NCBI GenBank assembly: GCA_026770585.1 | Contig: MU646601.1 | Location: forward strand, 258,107 to 269,958 | DNA from: Baffinella frigidus | Taxonomy: Eukaryota; Cryptophyceae; Cryptomonadales; Baffinellaceae | DNA length: 11,852 nucleotides | Reading direction: 5' to 3' | Shown: piece after piece, positions 1-6,200 of the stretch | How positions within the stretch are numbered: position 1 is the stretch's first letter | How the letters are laid out: the number at the start of each line of letters is the position of its first letter | Translations under genes and position numbers: made by a program | The notes under the pieces: generated by a model | Database searches by the model: none | What the model was told of the DNA's origin: nothing | What the model saw: only the letters and a program-made list of their open reading frames with translations

Positions 1-26
1 GGGGGGGGGGGGGGGGGGGGGGGGGG
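1..26. repeat. Poly-G run, 26 bases
   Basis: The window opens with 26 consecutive G. Further homopolymer runs lie at 392-403 (C), 4317-4331 (15 G), about 6354-6364, 7531-7540 and 9651-9660. Such runs are prone to sequencing and assembly error, so frame and exact length next to them should not be trusted. Confidence 0.95.
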
Positions 27-110
27 CGAAACCTGGTATCCAGCCTGCGCGTCAGCCAGAGAGGTCTGCCGCAGCCCCGCCAGCTGAATCGTCGCGACGC
101 TGTCTGCCAC

Positions 111-574
111 ACGCCATCACGGTTATTGGATGCCCGTCAAGCGCCAGGGTGGGAGCTCTCTCTCTCTCTCTCGCTCTCTCTCTCTCTCTGTCGCTCGCTC
201 TCTCTCTGTCGCTCTCTCTCTCTCTCTCTCGCTCTCTCTCTCTCTCTGTCGCTCTCTCTCTCTCTCGCTCTCTCTCTCTCTCGCGCTCTCTCTCTCTCGC
301 GCTCTCTCTCTGCCTCCTTGGCCTGGAGACATGCCGTCAACGCCGGACTTCACACACCGCACGCCAGGAACAACTCAGGAGGTTTGGCCAGCCCCCCCCC
401 CCCAAAATGGAGGTGGGTCTTTACGTGTTGGAATCCAACGGTTTCAAACCAAAGTGGGGTGGCACATTGCAGTAGTAGGAGCGCCAGCCCCACATTGATT
501 GGATGCCCACCAAGCGCCATCAACGCCGGACTTGACACACCCCACGCCCGGACCAACCCGGGAGGTTTTCGCAC
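111..574 (+). repeat. Direct duplication, one copy interrupted by a microsatellite block
   Basis: Two related segments lie in direct order. The first (about 111-146 continuing at 337-388) contains TTGGATGCCC, AAGCGCCA and then TCAACGCCGGACTT. The second (about 485-574) has the same blocks contiguously, with AAGCGCCA running straight into TCAACGCCGGACTT at 519/520. The matching part after the junction extends about 55 bases with scattered substitutions. The first copy holds about 190 extra bases between the blocks. Confidence 0.8.
147..336 (+). repeat. Interrupted CT microsatellite block
   Basis: This is a TC-rich tract broken regularly by TCGCTC and TGTCGCTC variants, flanked by GGGTGGGAG on the left and a short unique piece (GCCTCCTTGGCCTGG) on the right. 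It corresponds to the segment missing from the second copy of the surrounding duplication. Long open frames through it (Ser-Leu-rich one way, Arg-Glu-rich the other) are a by-product of the repeat, not evidence of protein. Confidence 0.9.
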
Positions 575-590
575 GACATATCGCGTGACA

Positions 591-678
591 CAGGTTTTAG
601 GGTTTGGGGTTTGGGGTTTGGGGTTTGGGGTTTGGGGTTTGGGGTTGAGGGTTGAGGATTCAGGGTGTAGGGTTTAGC
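591..678 (+). repeat. Interstitial telomere-like array, G-rich on plus strand
   Basis: It starts TTTTAGGG, then six or so near-perfect GGGGTTT heptamers, then degenerate units such as GGGTTGA and GGGTGTA, ending GGGTTTAG. GGGGTTT is a variant of the TTTAGGG plant/algal-type heptamer. Unit purity falls towards the right. It faces a C-rich array that begins 66 bases further on. Confidence 0.85.
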
Positions 679-743
679 CTACGAGCGCCAGACGCACTGC
701 ATTCAGATCGGGACATAGCGGACCAGGCGCACGGGACCAAGGC

Positions 744-835
744 CCTAAACCCTAAACCCTTACCCTAAACCCTAACCCCTAACCCCTAACCCCTAGACCC
801 TAAACCCTAAACCCTACCCTACACCCTAACCGCAA
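744..835 (-). repeat. Interstitial telomere-like array, C-rich on plus strand
   Basis: CCCTAAA units mixed with CCCCTAA and CCCTAGA variants, decaying into CCGTGAA-like units at the right edge. On the minus strand this is a TTTAGGG-type array. Together with 591-678 it forms the (TTTAGGG)n...(CCCTAAA)n orientation, with a 65-base spacer between them that has no telomeric units. Confidence 0.9.
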
Positions 836-954
836 ACCGTGAACCGTGAACACTATTAAGGGGGATAAGAGGGGCACCTGAGACGGAGAGGTGCCATGGA
901 GCGGCTCGAATCGCTCAGATCCGAGCGGAGTCACTACCCCAATCGCCTTAGTCC

Positions 955-1100
955 GCTTTTATCCGGGACAATGTTTAATTTAAATGAAAATGAGCAAAGA
1001 AGTTTACTACACAGAGGGCTCCTACTAGTAATATTAAAAACGATGTGTAGTAAATTTCGTTGCTCATTTTCATTTAAATTAAACATGTTCCCGGATAAGC
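955..1100. mobile_element. F5: MITE-like hairpin element with ~57 bp arms
   Basis: The left arm (955-1013) and right arm (1044-1100) are near-perfect inverted complements, about 57 of each with a few mismatches, around a 30-base loop (1014-1043). Arm ends read TTATCCGGGA and TCCCGGATAA. The element is AT-rich and differs from the GC-rich sequence around it. It carries no transposase, so it could only move with outside help. It interrupts the first copy of the 866-1860 repeat. I could not identify a clear target duplication. Confidence 0.85.
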
Positions 1101-1110
1101 TTGCCTGACT

Positions 1111-1161
1111 ACTCCTAAGTTGACATGCGGGTGTGCGGTACAAATCCGGTCAACTTAGGAG
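1111..1161. repeat. Short inverted repeat, CTCCTAAGTTGAC
   Basis: ACTCCTAAGTTGAC (1111-1124) is matched by its complement GTCAACTTAGGAG (1149-1161) across a 24-base loop containing CGGTACAAATCCG. The loop plus right arm resembles the F1 internal motif GGTACAAATTCGTCAACTTT, so this may be a worn F1 fragment. Confidence 0.6.
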
Positions 1162-1360
1162 CATGAAATCCGTCAACTTTGGAGGTGGTCTAACCAAACT
1201 GGTAAAACCAGGCAGAGCTGGGAAGAGGAGGGGCACCTGTGATGGAGAGGAGGGGTGTCCCAGTGCCATGGAGCGGCTCGAATCGCTCGGAGCCGAGGGG
1301 AGTCACGACGCCGATCGCGTCAGTCGTAGCTCCTGTTCGCAGCTTGAGGTGTCAGTCAAT

Positions 1361-1415
1361 CGTACATATATGTGTATACGTATCATACATATATGTGTAT
1401 ACGTATACATATATC
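1361..1415. repeat. ATACATATATGTGTATACGTAT direct repeat
   Basis: Two tandem copies of a roughly 22-base alternating purine-pyrimidine unit plus a third partial unit. The alternating AT/GT pattern is self-complementary over short ranges. No function is visible. Confidence 0.8.
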
Positions 1416-1870
1416 AGGGGAAACAACGAGTCATGCCCGGCTCGCTTCAGGCGTGGCGCACAGCCCAGCTTCAGGTGCAAGACACTCATACATGTATGTG
1501 TGCATGGCTCGAATCACTCGGATCCGGGCAGAGTCACGACTCCAATCGCCTCTCAGTCGACGCGCCTGTTTGTAGTGCCCATCTTAAGGTGTAACTTAAG
1601 GTGTCAACCACGAGGTGTAGCGTTAAGTGTCAATCCTGGAGGTGTAACTTAAGGTGACAATCACGCTCGGAGCTGAGGAAAGTCACTACTCCGATGACTT
1701 CTGGCGTAGCGCCTGTTCGCAGTGCCCAGCTTAAGGTGTCACGTAAGGTGTCAACCACGAGGTGTAGCGTCAGGTGTCAATCCTGGAGGTGTCACGGAAG
1801 GTGACCATCCGCTCAGAGCCGAGGGGGGTGACAACTCCAATCGCTTCAGTCGTGGCGTCCAGCCGGAAAC

Positions 1871-1954
1871 GCTTAGGGTTTCGGGTTGAGGGTTCAGGGT
1901 TTAGGGTTTAGGGTTTAGGGTTTAGGGTTTAGGGTTCAGGGTTTAGGGGTTAGG
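1871..1954 (+). repeat. Interstitial telomere-like array (TTTAGGG)n
   Basis: About six perfect TTTAGGG units lie in the centre, flanked by degenerate TTCGGG, TTGAGGG and TTCAGGG units. It has the same orientation as 591-678 and directly follows the last copy of the five-copy repeat. Confidence 0.9.
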
Positions 1955-2040
1955 CGCGACTTCGGTTTTGACCACTGGACCCCAGTCATGGTGTTTCCTA
2001 TTTCGCTCAAAACGTGTCAGGTCCGCACAGCCCAACTTAG

Positions 2041-2080
2041 GGTGTAGGTCACCTACACCCTCGTACGTGTGTTTACACGT
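2041..2080. repeat. Two adjacent small hairpins
   Basis: GGTGTAGGT/ACCTACACC (2041-2059) is a 9-bp perfect inverted repeat with a one-base loop. ACGTGT/ACACGT (2065-2080) follows with a GTTT loop. No adjacent gene suggests a regulatory role. Confidence 0.6.
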
Positions 2081-2128
2081 GTGTGTGCTCCGAGTGCTGG
2101 ACATTGATAGACGAGGTGGGATTGGATG

Positions 2129-2263
2129 CTAGCGCTGCCTGAGTTGATGTGGTCTCCGGAAGTTGATTCCAGAGACCTGAAGTTGATTCCCCGGGTGGGT
2201 GCTACAAATTCGTCAACTTTTGGAGTAAACACACATCAGCCATCCCGACTCAAGCAGAGCTAG
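2129..2263 (+). mobile_element. F1 copy 1: diverged MITE, ends CTAGCGCTGCC/GCAGAGCTAG
   Basis: It shares with the other F1 copies the left end CTAGCxCTGCCTGAGTTGAT, the motif GGTCTCCGGAAGTTGATTCC, the internal TACAAATTCGTCAACTTTTGG and the right end CAGAGCTAG. Length is about 135 bases. A second GAAGTTGATTCC indicates an internal duplication. The 5-base flanks (GGATG and GACGC) do not match, so this is the oldest or a rearranged copy. Confidence 0.75.
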
Positions 2264-2289
2264 GACGCCGCGTCAGGCGGACCTGAGTT

Positions 2290-2455
2290 GTCTCTGTCTC
2301 TGTCGTTGTGAGGCTGTCTCTGTCTGTCTCTGTCTCTCTGTCTCTGCTTTTGTCTCTGTCTCTCTGTCTCTCTGTCTCTCTGTCTCTCTGTCTCTCTGTC
2401 TCTCTGTCTCTATGTCGCTCTGTCGCTCTTTCTCTCTGTCTCTCTGTCTCTCTCC
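2290..2455 (+). repeat. TCTCTCTG microsatellite
   Basis: Tandem TCTCTCTG octamers with TCTGTC variants. It lies directly downstream, on the minus strand, of the exon-like copy at 2479-2508. Confidence 0.9.
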
Positions 2456-2478
2456 AGCTCCAAAAACGAATGACAGAC

Positions 2479-2622
2479 ATTCCGGTCGGTGGGGAGTGTC
2501 ACGGAGAAGCTGGTTTCACCTCGGGTGAAACAATGCCACACGTTGACGGCCTAGGCATGGGTCTTCCAAAGACCTGAGTTGAAGACGAAGCCATTGCGGT
2601 CGGTGGGGAGGGTGACGGAGAC
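2479..2622 (-). pseudogene. Two partial copies of an exon-like repeat (minus strand)
   Basis: Both segments read FSVTLPTDRN or VSVTLPTDRNGFVFNSG on the minus strand, matching part of the fuller copy at 2815-2920. One lies at 2479-2508 and one at about 2574-2622. Between the first copy (2479-2508) and the fullest copy there are four base differences, all at third codon positions of the minus frame. The upstream halves differ between copies and stop codons follow soon after. They look like tandemly duplicated exon fragments, not a working gene. The plus-strand frame through the same bases would change amino acids at all four sites. Confidence 0.5.
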
Positions 2623-2678
2623 TCAGATCAAACACTGCCAACCGTTGACAGCCTAGGCATGGGTCTTATTCTCAAAGA

Positions 2679-2808
2679 TCAGCTCTGCCTGAGTTGATCT
2701 GGTCCCCTCAAAATGAGGAGACCGGAAGTTGATTCCCCTGGTGTGTGGTACAAATTCGTCAACTTTTGGCGTGGAAACGATCAGTCAACCCGGCCGAGGC
2801 AGAGCTAG
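2679..2808 (+). mobile_element. F1 copy 2: MITE with 5-bp target duplication AAAGA
   Basis: This is a 130-base element with ends TCAGCTCTGCC and GGCAGAGCTAG (11-bp inverted repeats, first two bases changed on the left). Inside are a stem GGTCCCCTCA/TGAGGAGACC and the motif GGTACAAATTCGTCAACTTT. AAAGA stands immediately outside both ends (2674-2678 and 2809-2813). It sits inside the second unit of a ~114-bp tandem duplication. The first unit (around 2568-2575) has the same flank with a single AAAGA and no element, a close stand-in for the empty site. Confidence 0.9.
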
Positions 2809-2814
2809 AAAGAC

Positions 2815-2920
2815 CTGAGTTGAAGACGAAGCCGTTGCGGTCGGTGGGGAGGGTGACGGAGAATGTGGCGTCGTTGGGGACCAGGTCGTTGACTGAGAAC
2901 CCCAGCCGCATCGTCACCAC
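2815..2920 (-). pseudogene. Exon-like segment encoding a beta-repeat-like peptide
   Basis: On the minus strand a CAG acceptor (2921-2923) precedes a 106-base frame. It reads VVTMRLGFSVNDLVPNDA, then TFSVTLPTDRNGFVFNS, then one base before a GT at 2814. Alternating hydrophobic and polar residues with a T-L-P turn suggest an extracellular beta-sandwich repeat, but I recognise no family. Three shorter copies lie upstream on the same strand, each preceded by YAG and starting GTGGKSACGATG. Immediately downstream is the F1 element. With so many truncated duplicates and no linked complete gene, I call it an exon-derived repeat or decayed gene piece. A distant link to the secretory exon at 4396-4629, same strand, is possible but unproven. 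Confidence 0.45.
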
Positions 2921-2941
2921 CTGCGATACGGGATACGCTGC

Positions 2942-2998
2942 GATTAATTAGGGCCCTAGGAAGATTAATTAGGGCCCTAAGTAAATTTAATTAGGGCA
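2942..2998 (+). repeat. GATTAATTAGGGCCCTA tandem repeat
   Basis: Three units of about 22 bases. The first two contain the palindrome TAGGGCCCTA and the third is truncated. It is AT-rich compared with its surroundings. Confidence 0.8.
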
Positions 2999-3014
2999 GA
3001 ATCCGGTTTGATAG

Positions 3015-3051
3015 TCCATTTTGTTTTAGATTAAACGTGTTCCCGGATGAG
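3015..3051 (+). mobile_element. F5 terminal fragment
   Basis: The stretch TCCATTTTGTTTTAGATTAA followed by ACGTGTTCCCGGATGAG matches the right arm of the 955-1100 hairpin with few substitutions. No left arm is nearby, so this is a solo end or truncated copy. Confidence 0.7.
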
Positions 3052-3160
3052 ACAGAGAGTGCGAGACAGAGATAAGGTGGCGTCGTTGGGGACCAGGTCG
3101 TTGACTGAGAACCCCAGCCGCATCGTCACCACCTACCGTACCGTGCGTCTGCTGGCAACC

Positions 3161-3162
<2 letters not shown>

Positions 3163-3211
<49 letters not shown>

Positions 3212-3246
3212 GGAGAGAGAGAGAGACAGACAGAGAGACAGAGAGA
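3163..3246 (+). repeat. GA microsatellite
   Basis: A GAGAGA tract with GGGA and GACA interruptions. It lies between two exon-like fragments. Confidence 0.95.
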
Positions 3247-3459
3247 AGGCGGTTGGCTGAAAACACGAGCTGCATCGTGCCCACCTACCACCCTACCGGC
3301 TGTCAAGAACGTACACCTACCATACCGTGCGTCTGTCAACAACGTGCACCCTAGTTGCTAGTCCCCACCTACCGTGCTGTCTGTCAACAACGTACAACCT
3401 AACTGCAATGAAATACTGGACCTACAACCTTGCGCAATGAAAGCTTCTACGGCACATCT

Positions 3460-3512
3460 GTCAGGATGCCATCCTGACCTGATATACGTATATCTGCTGA
3501 TATACGTATATC
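3460..3512. repeat. Three clustered palindromes
   Basis: GTCAGGAT/ATCCTGAC with a 3-base loop (3460-3478) is followed by two copies of the perfect 14-base palindrome GATATACGTATATC (3481-3494 and 3499-3512). Their proximity could form a cruciform. No associated gene is evident. Confidence 0.75.
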
Positions 3513-3609
3513 AGCACTCAGTTGATACCGTGATAACTTTTTTGCTGATAACACAACCCTACAGGATGGCTCGTTGACTGAGAACCCCAGCCGCATCGTC
3601 CCCACCTAC

Positions 3610-3632
3610 CCCACACAGCGGGCTACGAAGGG
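3610..3632 (+). mobile_element. F2 solo end
   Basis: CCCACACAGCGGGCTACGAA plus GGG is identical over 23 bases, in inverted orientation, to the right end of the F2 element at 6687-6838. A perfect 8-bp hairpin (ATGATGGT/ACCATCAT, 3679-3699) lies nearby. No matching opposite end was found within 300 bases. Confidence 0.65.
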
Positions 3633-4016
3633 GGAAAAGCTTCAGAATCAAGGCATTTCCGGTTACCTTATCCGTAGGATGATGGTCTACTACCATCATA
3701 ATCTTGAATCATCTAAGAACAACCTAGTCGCAATGAAACACCTTTCCTCTTTCAACAGCCTGCAACCTACTTGCGACTCCCCGCCTACCATCCGTGTCTG
3801 TGAACAACTTACAACCTCGTCGCACAATGGAATACCCACAGTGGGTCCCGTACGGTGGTCCCATCAGGATCTCATCTGCCATCAGGATCTCATATGGAAA
3901 TACTTAAGATTTATAAACTTGGTTTCATTCAAAATTACTACACGTTTGCTTTGATATTACTAGTAAAGATCGTGCTGCGTGGTAAATTGCATTGAATCCA
4001 GTCAATAAATTACAAG

Positions 4017-4238
4017 TGTTTGCGTATGAGACCGCTGAGGAGCTTCCACGTCAGAACACGGAGCGTCTGGCGTAAGTTCCTCATTCATGTGCAAGCGGCT
4101 GGTGCACTGCTCAAGAGTGCAAGAGGGTACCGCTGCCTAACTCGGGATGACAGACCATTCTCGATTCGACGTTCGGGTGTGCGGCACAAGAGCGGGAAAG
4201 AGCCCGGGCTCACCATATCCCAGCTCTGTCCCGCTTAG
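4017..4238 (+). CDS. Candidate two-exon 3' end of an unrecognised gene
   Basis: Exon one (4017-4071) reads FAYETAEELPRQNTERL and ends GC before a consensus donor GTAAGT at 4072. The next candidate acceptor is CAG at 4151-4153, with CTAAC at 4137-4141 as a possible but close branch site. Joining completes a codon (GC+A) and continues PFSIRRSGVRHKSGKEP, then GLTISQLCPA and a stop at 4236-4238. The intron would be 82 bases. The left edge of exon one (AAG at 4014-4016) is a weak acceptor and a stop lies just upstream in that frame, so an unseen upstream exon is needed. The stop sits next to the F4 foldback. I recognise no family, and support rests on splice signals and residue composition. Confidence 0.4.
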   Translation, partial: CLRMRPLRSFHVRTRSVWRKFLIHVQAAGALLKSARGYRCLTRDDRPFSIRRSGVRHKSGKEPGLTISQLCPA

Positions 4239-4383
4239 ATTTGGGCTCGCCATTATTTCGCACCCCCCGAAATTTCGCAGGGGGGTGTCAAATTGTCAAA
4301 TTTTACCTGTGAAATTGGGGGGGGGGGGGGGCGAAATAATGGCGAGCCCAAATTCAGAGCTAGAAATTGGCGAGCCCAACTAG
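4203..4383. mobile_element. F4: foldback element with GGGCTCGCC arms
   Basis: A core inverted repeat of 23 perfect bases (4239-4261, complement 4331-4353; ATTTGGGCTCGCCATTATTTCG and one more base) flanks a centre with a CACCCCCC/GGGGGGTG hairpin and a 15-G run. Weaker complementarity extends outwards, and AGCTCTG (near 4211) and CAGAGCTAG (near 4355) echo the F1 ends. It is either a distinct MITE or a foldback nested in an F1-like remnant. No target duplication was found. Confidence 0.75.
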
Positions 4384-4395
4384 GCCGAGACACGG

Positions 4396-4629
4396 CTAGA
4401 GGGTGCATATCTTGCAGCAACAGAGCGGGCCGGCAACCTGCGCCGACCCGTTTCCGGTGAAGGACACACTCGCGCCGCAGGTAGTTGTCCCCGTCACGAT
4501 GGTCGCCGCGCCACCAAGCTCGGAGGAGCAGCTCCCGCCGAAACTCTCCACGCTCGCCACGCCGCGCGCCCCCGCCAACACTACCAGCAGCCCGGCTAGC
4601 CACACTCCCCCCCAGTGTCGGTGCCTCAT
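4396..4629 (-). CDS. Candidate secretory first exon, 77 residues if unspliced
   Basis: The frame starts at an ATG at 4629 (context GGCGGGGATGAGG) and encodes MRHRH, a hydrophobic stretch WLAGLLVVLAGARGVASV, then a Thr/Gly/Ser-rich part with Cys pairs, and ends CCCKICTL. A short basic start, a hydrophobic core and an A-x-A-like site fit a signal peptide with cleavage near residue 24-26. It could be a small secreted Cys-rich peptide. A GT after GCGCAG (GSAQ) may instead make it exon one of a longer gene running left. The same frame is open upstream to 5043, but that part looks like GC-rich non-coding sequence. A competing plus-strand frame begins at 4656. I recognise no family. Confidence 0.4.
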   Translation of the reverse strand: MRHRHWGGVWLAGLLVVLAGARGVASVESFGGSCSSELGGAATIVTGTTTCGASVSFTGNGSAQVAGPLCCCKICTL

Positions 4630-4655
4630 CCCCGCCGGGTGCCGCAGAAACTCAG

Positions 4656-5177
4656 ATGAAGGGGCCCCTCGCCCGCACCCACCTGGAGGGTCTGCTCTAC
4701 GATTCCGTCCGCGACCTACAGGGGCTTTCCTGCTCCCTGCCCCGCACGCACCCCCAAGGCCCTCGCCCACGCCTTCCCCTGATGAACGCTGCGCTGGCGC
4801 GCTATGTTCGCGATCAAATTCCCGCCTTCCCGCCGCCAGCATGTTGGTTAAGCAGCCATCCTCACGTTCACTCGAACGTTCCGCCGAGCGTTTTGTACCG
4901 CAGCCACGCTCCTCCGCCACGGTCCTGTCGGTACCGAAGCTGGGGCAGGAGGCAGAGGGCCACGGCTCCTCCACCGCGCTCCTGTGCCCGCCTTCCTCTT
5001 GGCACACCATCCCCGCACGCCGCACCGGAGCAACGCTCAGCACTGTGCGCCCCCCGCAACCCCGAATCCCTCAGATCTCACACGATCGATGACGAAGCAT
5101 GCCGCGTCGAGGGAGCAGCCGTCCGTCACCCCAATCCCAGGCAGTTGACGGATCAGACGCGCAGCGTGAGGTTGTGA
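4656..5177 (+). CDS. Open frame with a coding-like start, unrecognised
   Basis: A plus-strand frame runs open from before 4500 to 5177. After a possible acceptor (GTGCCGCAG, ends 4647) it reads MKGPLARTHLEGLLYDSVRD and, later, LMNAALARYVRDQIPAF. Both look like helical soluble protein. Between and after these it becomes Pro/Arg/Ser-rich (PPPRSC repeats), as expected of GC-rich non-coding DNA. Real coding, if any, is probably restricted to 4648-4850 with an unseen splice. The region 4850-5327 holds no gene I can support and would be the upstream region of the gene at 5328. It overlaps no part of 4396-4629. Confidence 0.25.
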   Translation: MKGPLARTHLEGLLYDSVRDLQGLSCSLPRTHPQGPRPRLPLMNAALARYVRDQIPAFPPPACWLSSHPHVHSNVPPSVLYRSHAPPPRSCRYRSWGRRQRATAPPPRSCARLPLGTPSPHAAPEQRSALCAPRNPESLRSHTIDDEACRVEGAAVRHPNPRQLTDQTRSVRL

Positions 5178-5327
5178 GCCTTCCCGAAAAAAGCTCGTTT
5201 GCGGTGACTTTTGTGCACTCACCACTTTTGATTGCCGGCCTTGGGGGGGTTCTTGCTCGTCTCGACCGGAAAGAGAGGCACCCACCCTTTCTTATCCACA
5301 AAGCTCCCACGCTCCACTCATCAAGCA

Positions 5328-5742
5328 ATGGCCGACGCGGGCGACCCGTACAAGAGCGGGGAGCTCGGCGGTTTCTACCCGTGGGCCAAGACGGTGAAGT
5401 CCCACGTTCTCGGTTCCGTGGCGTTCTGTATAGACCAACAGTCACTCCCCTGCTCAGGAGAATGGTTGGAGGTTTTTCGAGGCGCTTACGGTCTATCTGG
5501 GTGTGATTGCAGGCGTTCAGCAACCTGGGATTCGTCCGGGCCATCAACACCGTGCTGGTGAGCGTCCTTCCTTTTCCCAGCAGGCGAAACCTTTTGTAAG
5601 AAGCGCCGGGACAGGGGGCACCTTTCCGAACCCGCAGCTCCCCGTGTCGAGCATCGGCATCCCCAAACTGAACGGGAAGTGCCTCGCTGGCAGTGTTTGG
5701 AGACAGATGTCGTCGAAATGGTGGTGGAAGAAAAACTGACAG
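5328..5742 (+). CDS. 5' part of a spliced gene, exons 1-3, product unrecognised
   Basis: Exon 1 (5328-5393) starts MADAGDPYKSGELGGFYPWA and ends KT at donor GTGAAG. Intron 1 (119 bases) ends GTGTGATTGCAG. Exon 2 (5513-5557) encodes AFSNLGFVRAINTVL and ends at donor GTGAGC. Intron 2 (136 bases) ends CTCGCTGGCAG. Exon 3 (5694-5742) encodes CLETDVVEMVVEEKLT plus one base before donor GTAACC. Phases are 0, 0, then 1, and the joined peptide stays open. Exon 2 is mildly hydrophobic and exon 3 is acidic and helical. All exons are tiny. The ATG follows CAAGCA and is the first in the frame that gives a good start. A long minus-strand frame over 5071-5784 is Arg/Pro-rich and rejected as a shadow. An alternative third exon in another frame ends at a TGA at 5737-5739. 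Confidence 0.6.
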
Positions 5743-5839
5743 GTAACCCCCAGCTGCACCCAGGGTCAAATTTAGCGTTTCCACCGCTGATTCGATTCAG
5801 CTTTTCCAGTAATCACCTGAAACACGTGGCGTTCCTCAG

Positions 5840-6138
5840 AAGACGTGCGTGTTGCCAGAATCTATGGCCACTCACCATTTGCAAGCACGCCCTCTACACG
5901 CCACGCTCCAGCCACTCGACTTGTTGACCCTGGCCCTTCCCACGCAGAGACCAGGCCTTCCGACGCTGCTTTCCCACGGGCCTTTCCCCGGTCCTCCTCG
6001 ATAATGAAGGATCCGGTGGGAAATCAAAGGCGGGCAGTGCCGCAATTCTCGGTCCAGGCGAAGGCGGACCCCGAGCAGAGATTCCGCGCGACGTTTGCCC
6101 GGGAGGCAGCCAAAGCCGCCTTGCAGTTATCACCAGGT
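5840..6138 (+). CDS. Candidate exon 4 of the gene starting at 5328
   Basis: An acceptor GTTCCTCAG (ends 5839) precedes AAGACGTG. Joined to the single base left from exon 3 it gives E-DVRVARIYGHSPF, continuing the reading EEKLT. The frame stays open to 6297, passing AVPQFSVQAKADPEQRFRAT and FAREAAKAALQLSPG before a possible but poor donor GTTCCA (about 6136). Residues in between (PSTRHAPATR, AFPRAFPRSSS) look less like folded protein, so part of this may be intron. A second acceptor-like GGTCCAG ends at 6056-6060 in the same frame. The right limit is uncertain, and an F6 element lies just beyond it. Confidence 0.4.
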
Positions 6139-6200
6139 TCCAGGCCCTTTTTTTTTTGGATGGCCGCACACGTGAACCGTTGGTTGCATTCACGTCGTTC

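Larger units (their letters stand above)
866..1860 (+). repeat. Five diverged copies of a ~90-160 bp repeat
   Basis: Copies begin near 866, 1226, 1500, 1660 and 1812. Shared blocks are GAGGGGCACCTG, then GCCATGGAGCGGCTCGAATC, then GGAGTCAC, then CCAATCGCCT and, in later copies, CTTAAGGTGTC with CAACCACGAGGTGTAGCG. Copies 3 and 4 are about 160 bases apart and also share the GGTGTCAATCCTGGAGGTGT segment. The first three copies share an open frame reading MERLESL-like, but copy 4 diverges and there is no splice or codon-conservation support. I call it a non-coding repeat. Confidence 0.75.
3070..3607 (-). pseudogene. Three more truncated copies of the MRLGFSVN segment
   Basis: On the minus strand, copies at about 3074-3130 (TMRLGFSVNDLVPNDAT), 3245-3286 (TMQLVFSANRL) and 3569-3606 (TMRLGFSVNE) repeat the start of the 2815-2920 segment. 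Each is preceded by TAG in acceptor position. They stop matching at different points, at a GA microsatellite in one case. This supports repeated duplication followed by decay. Confidence 0.5.
3276..3830 (+). repeat. Degenerate tandem repeat, CCCACCTACC...GTCAACAACGTACA
   Basis: Units around 3276, 3318, 3362, 3600 and 3778 carry variants of CCCACCTACCRTGCGTCTGT followed by CAACAACGTACAACCTA. Spacing is irregular, with other material (palindromes at 3460-3512) between them. Apart from the exon-like fragments I see no gene in 3300-4010. Confidence 0.6.

Noticed and set aside
123-498. Several long open frames rich in Ser/Leu or Arg/Glu
   Set aside because: They are translations of the CT/GA microsatellite in all frames and have no start context, splice site or non-repetitive domain.
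896-1620. A MERLESL... protein family encoded by the repeated ATGGAGCGGCTCGAATCGCT block
   Set aside because: Copies differ by many residue-changing substitutions and copy 4 loses the motif. There are no supporting splice sites.
591-1954. A true chromosome end
   Set aside because: Arrays are short, degenerate, in both orientations and followed by ordinary sequence on both sides, so they are interstitial.
5071-5784. A 237-codon minus-strand frame
   Set aside because: It is Arg/Pro-rich, runs antisense to the phase-matched plus-strand exons, and contains no recognisable motif. It is a GC-driven shadow.
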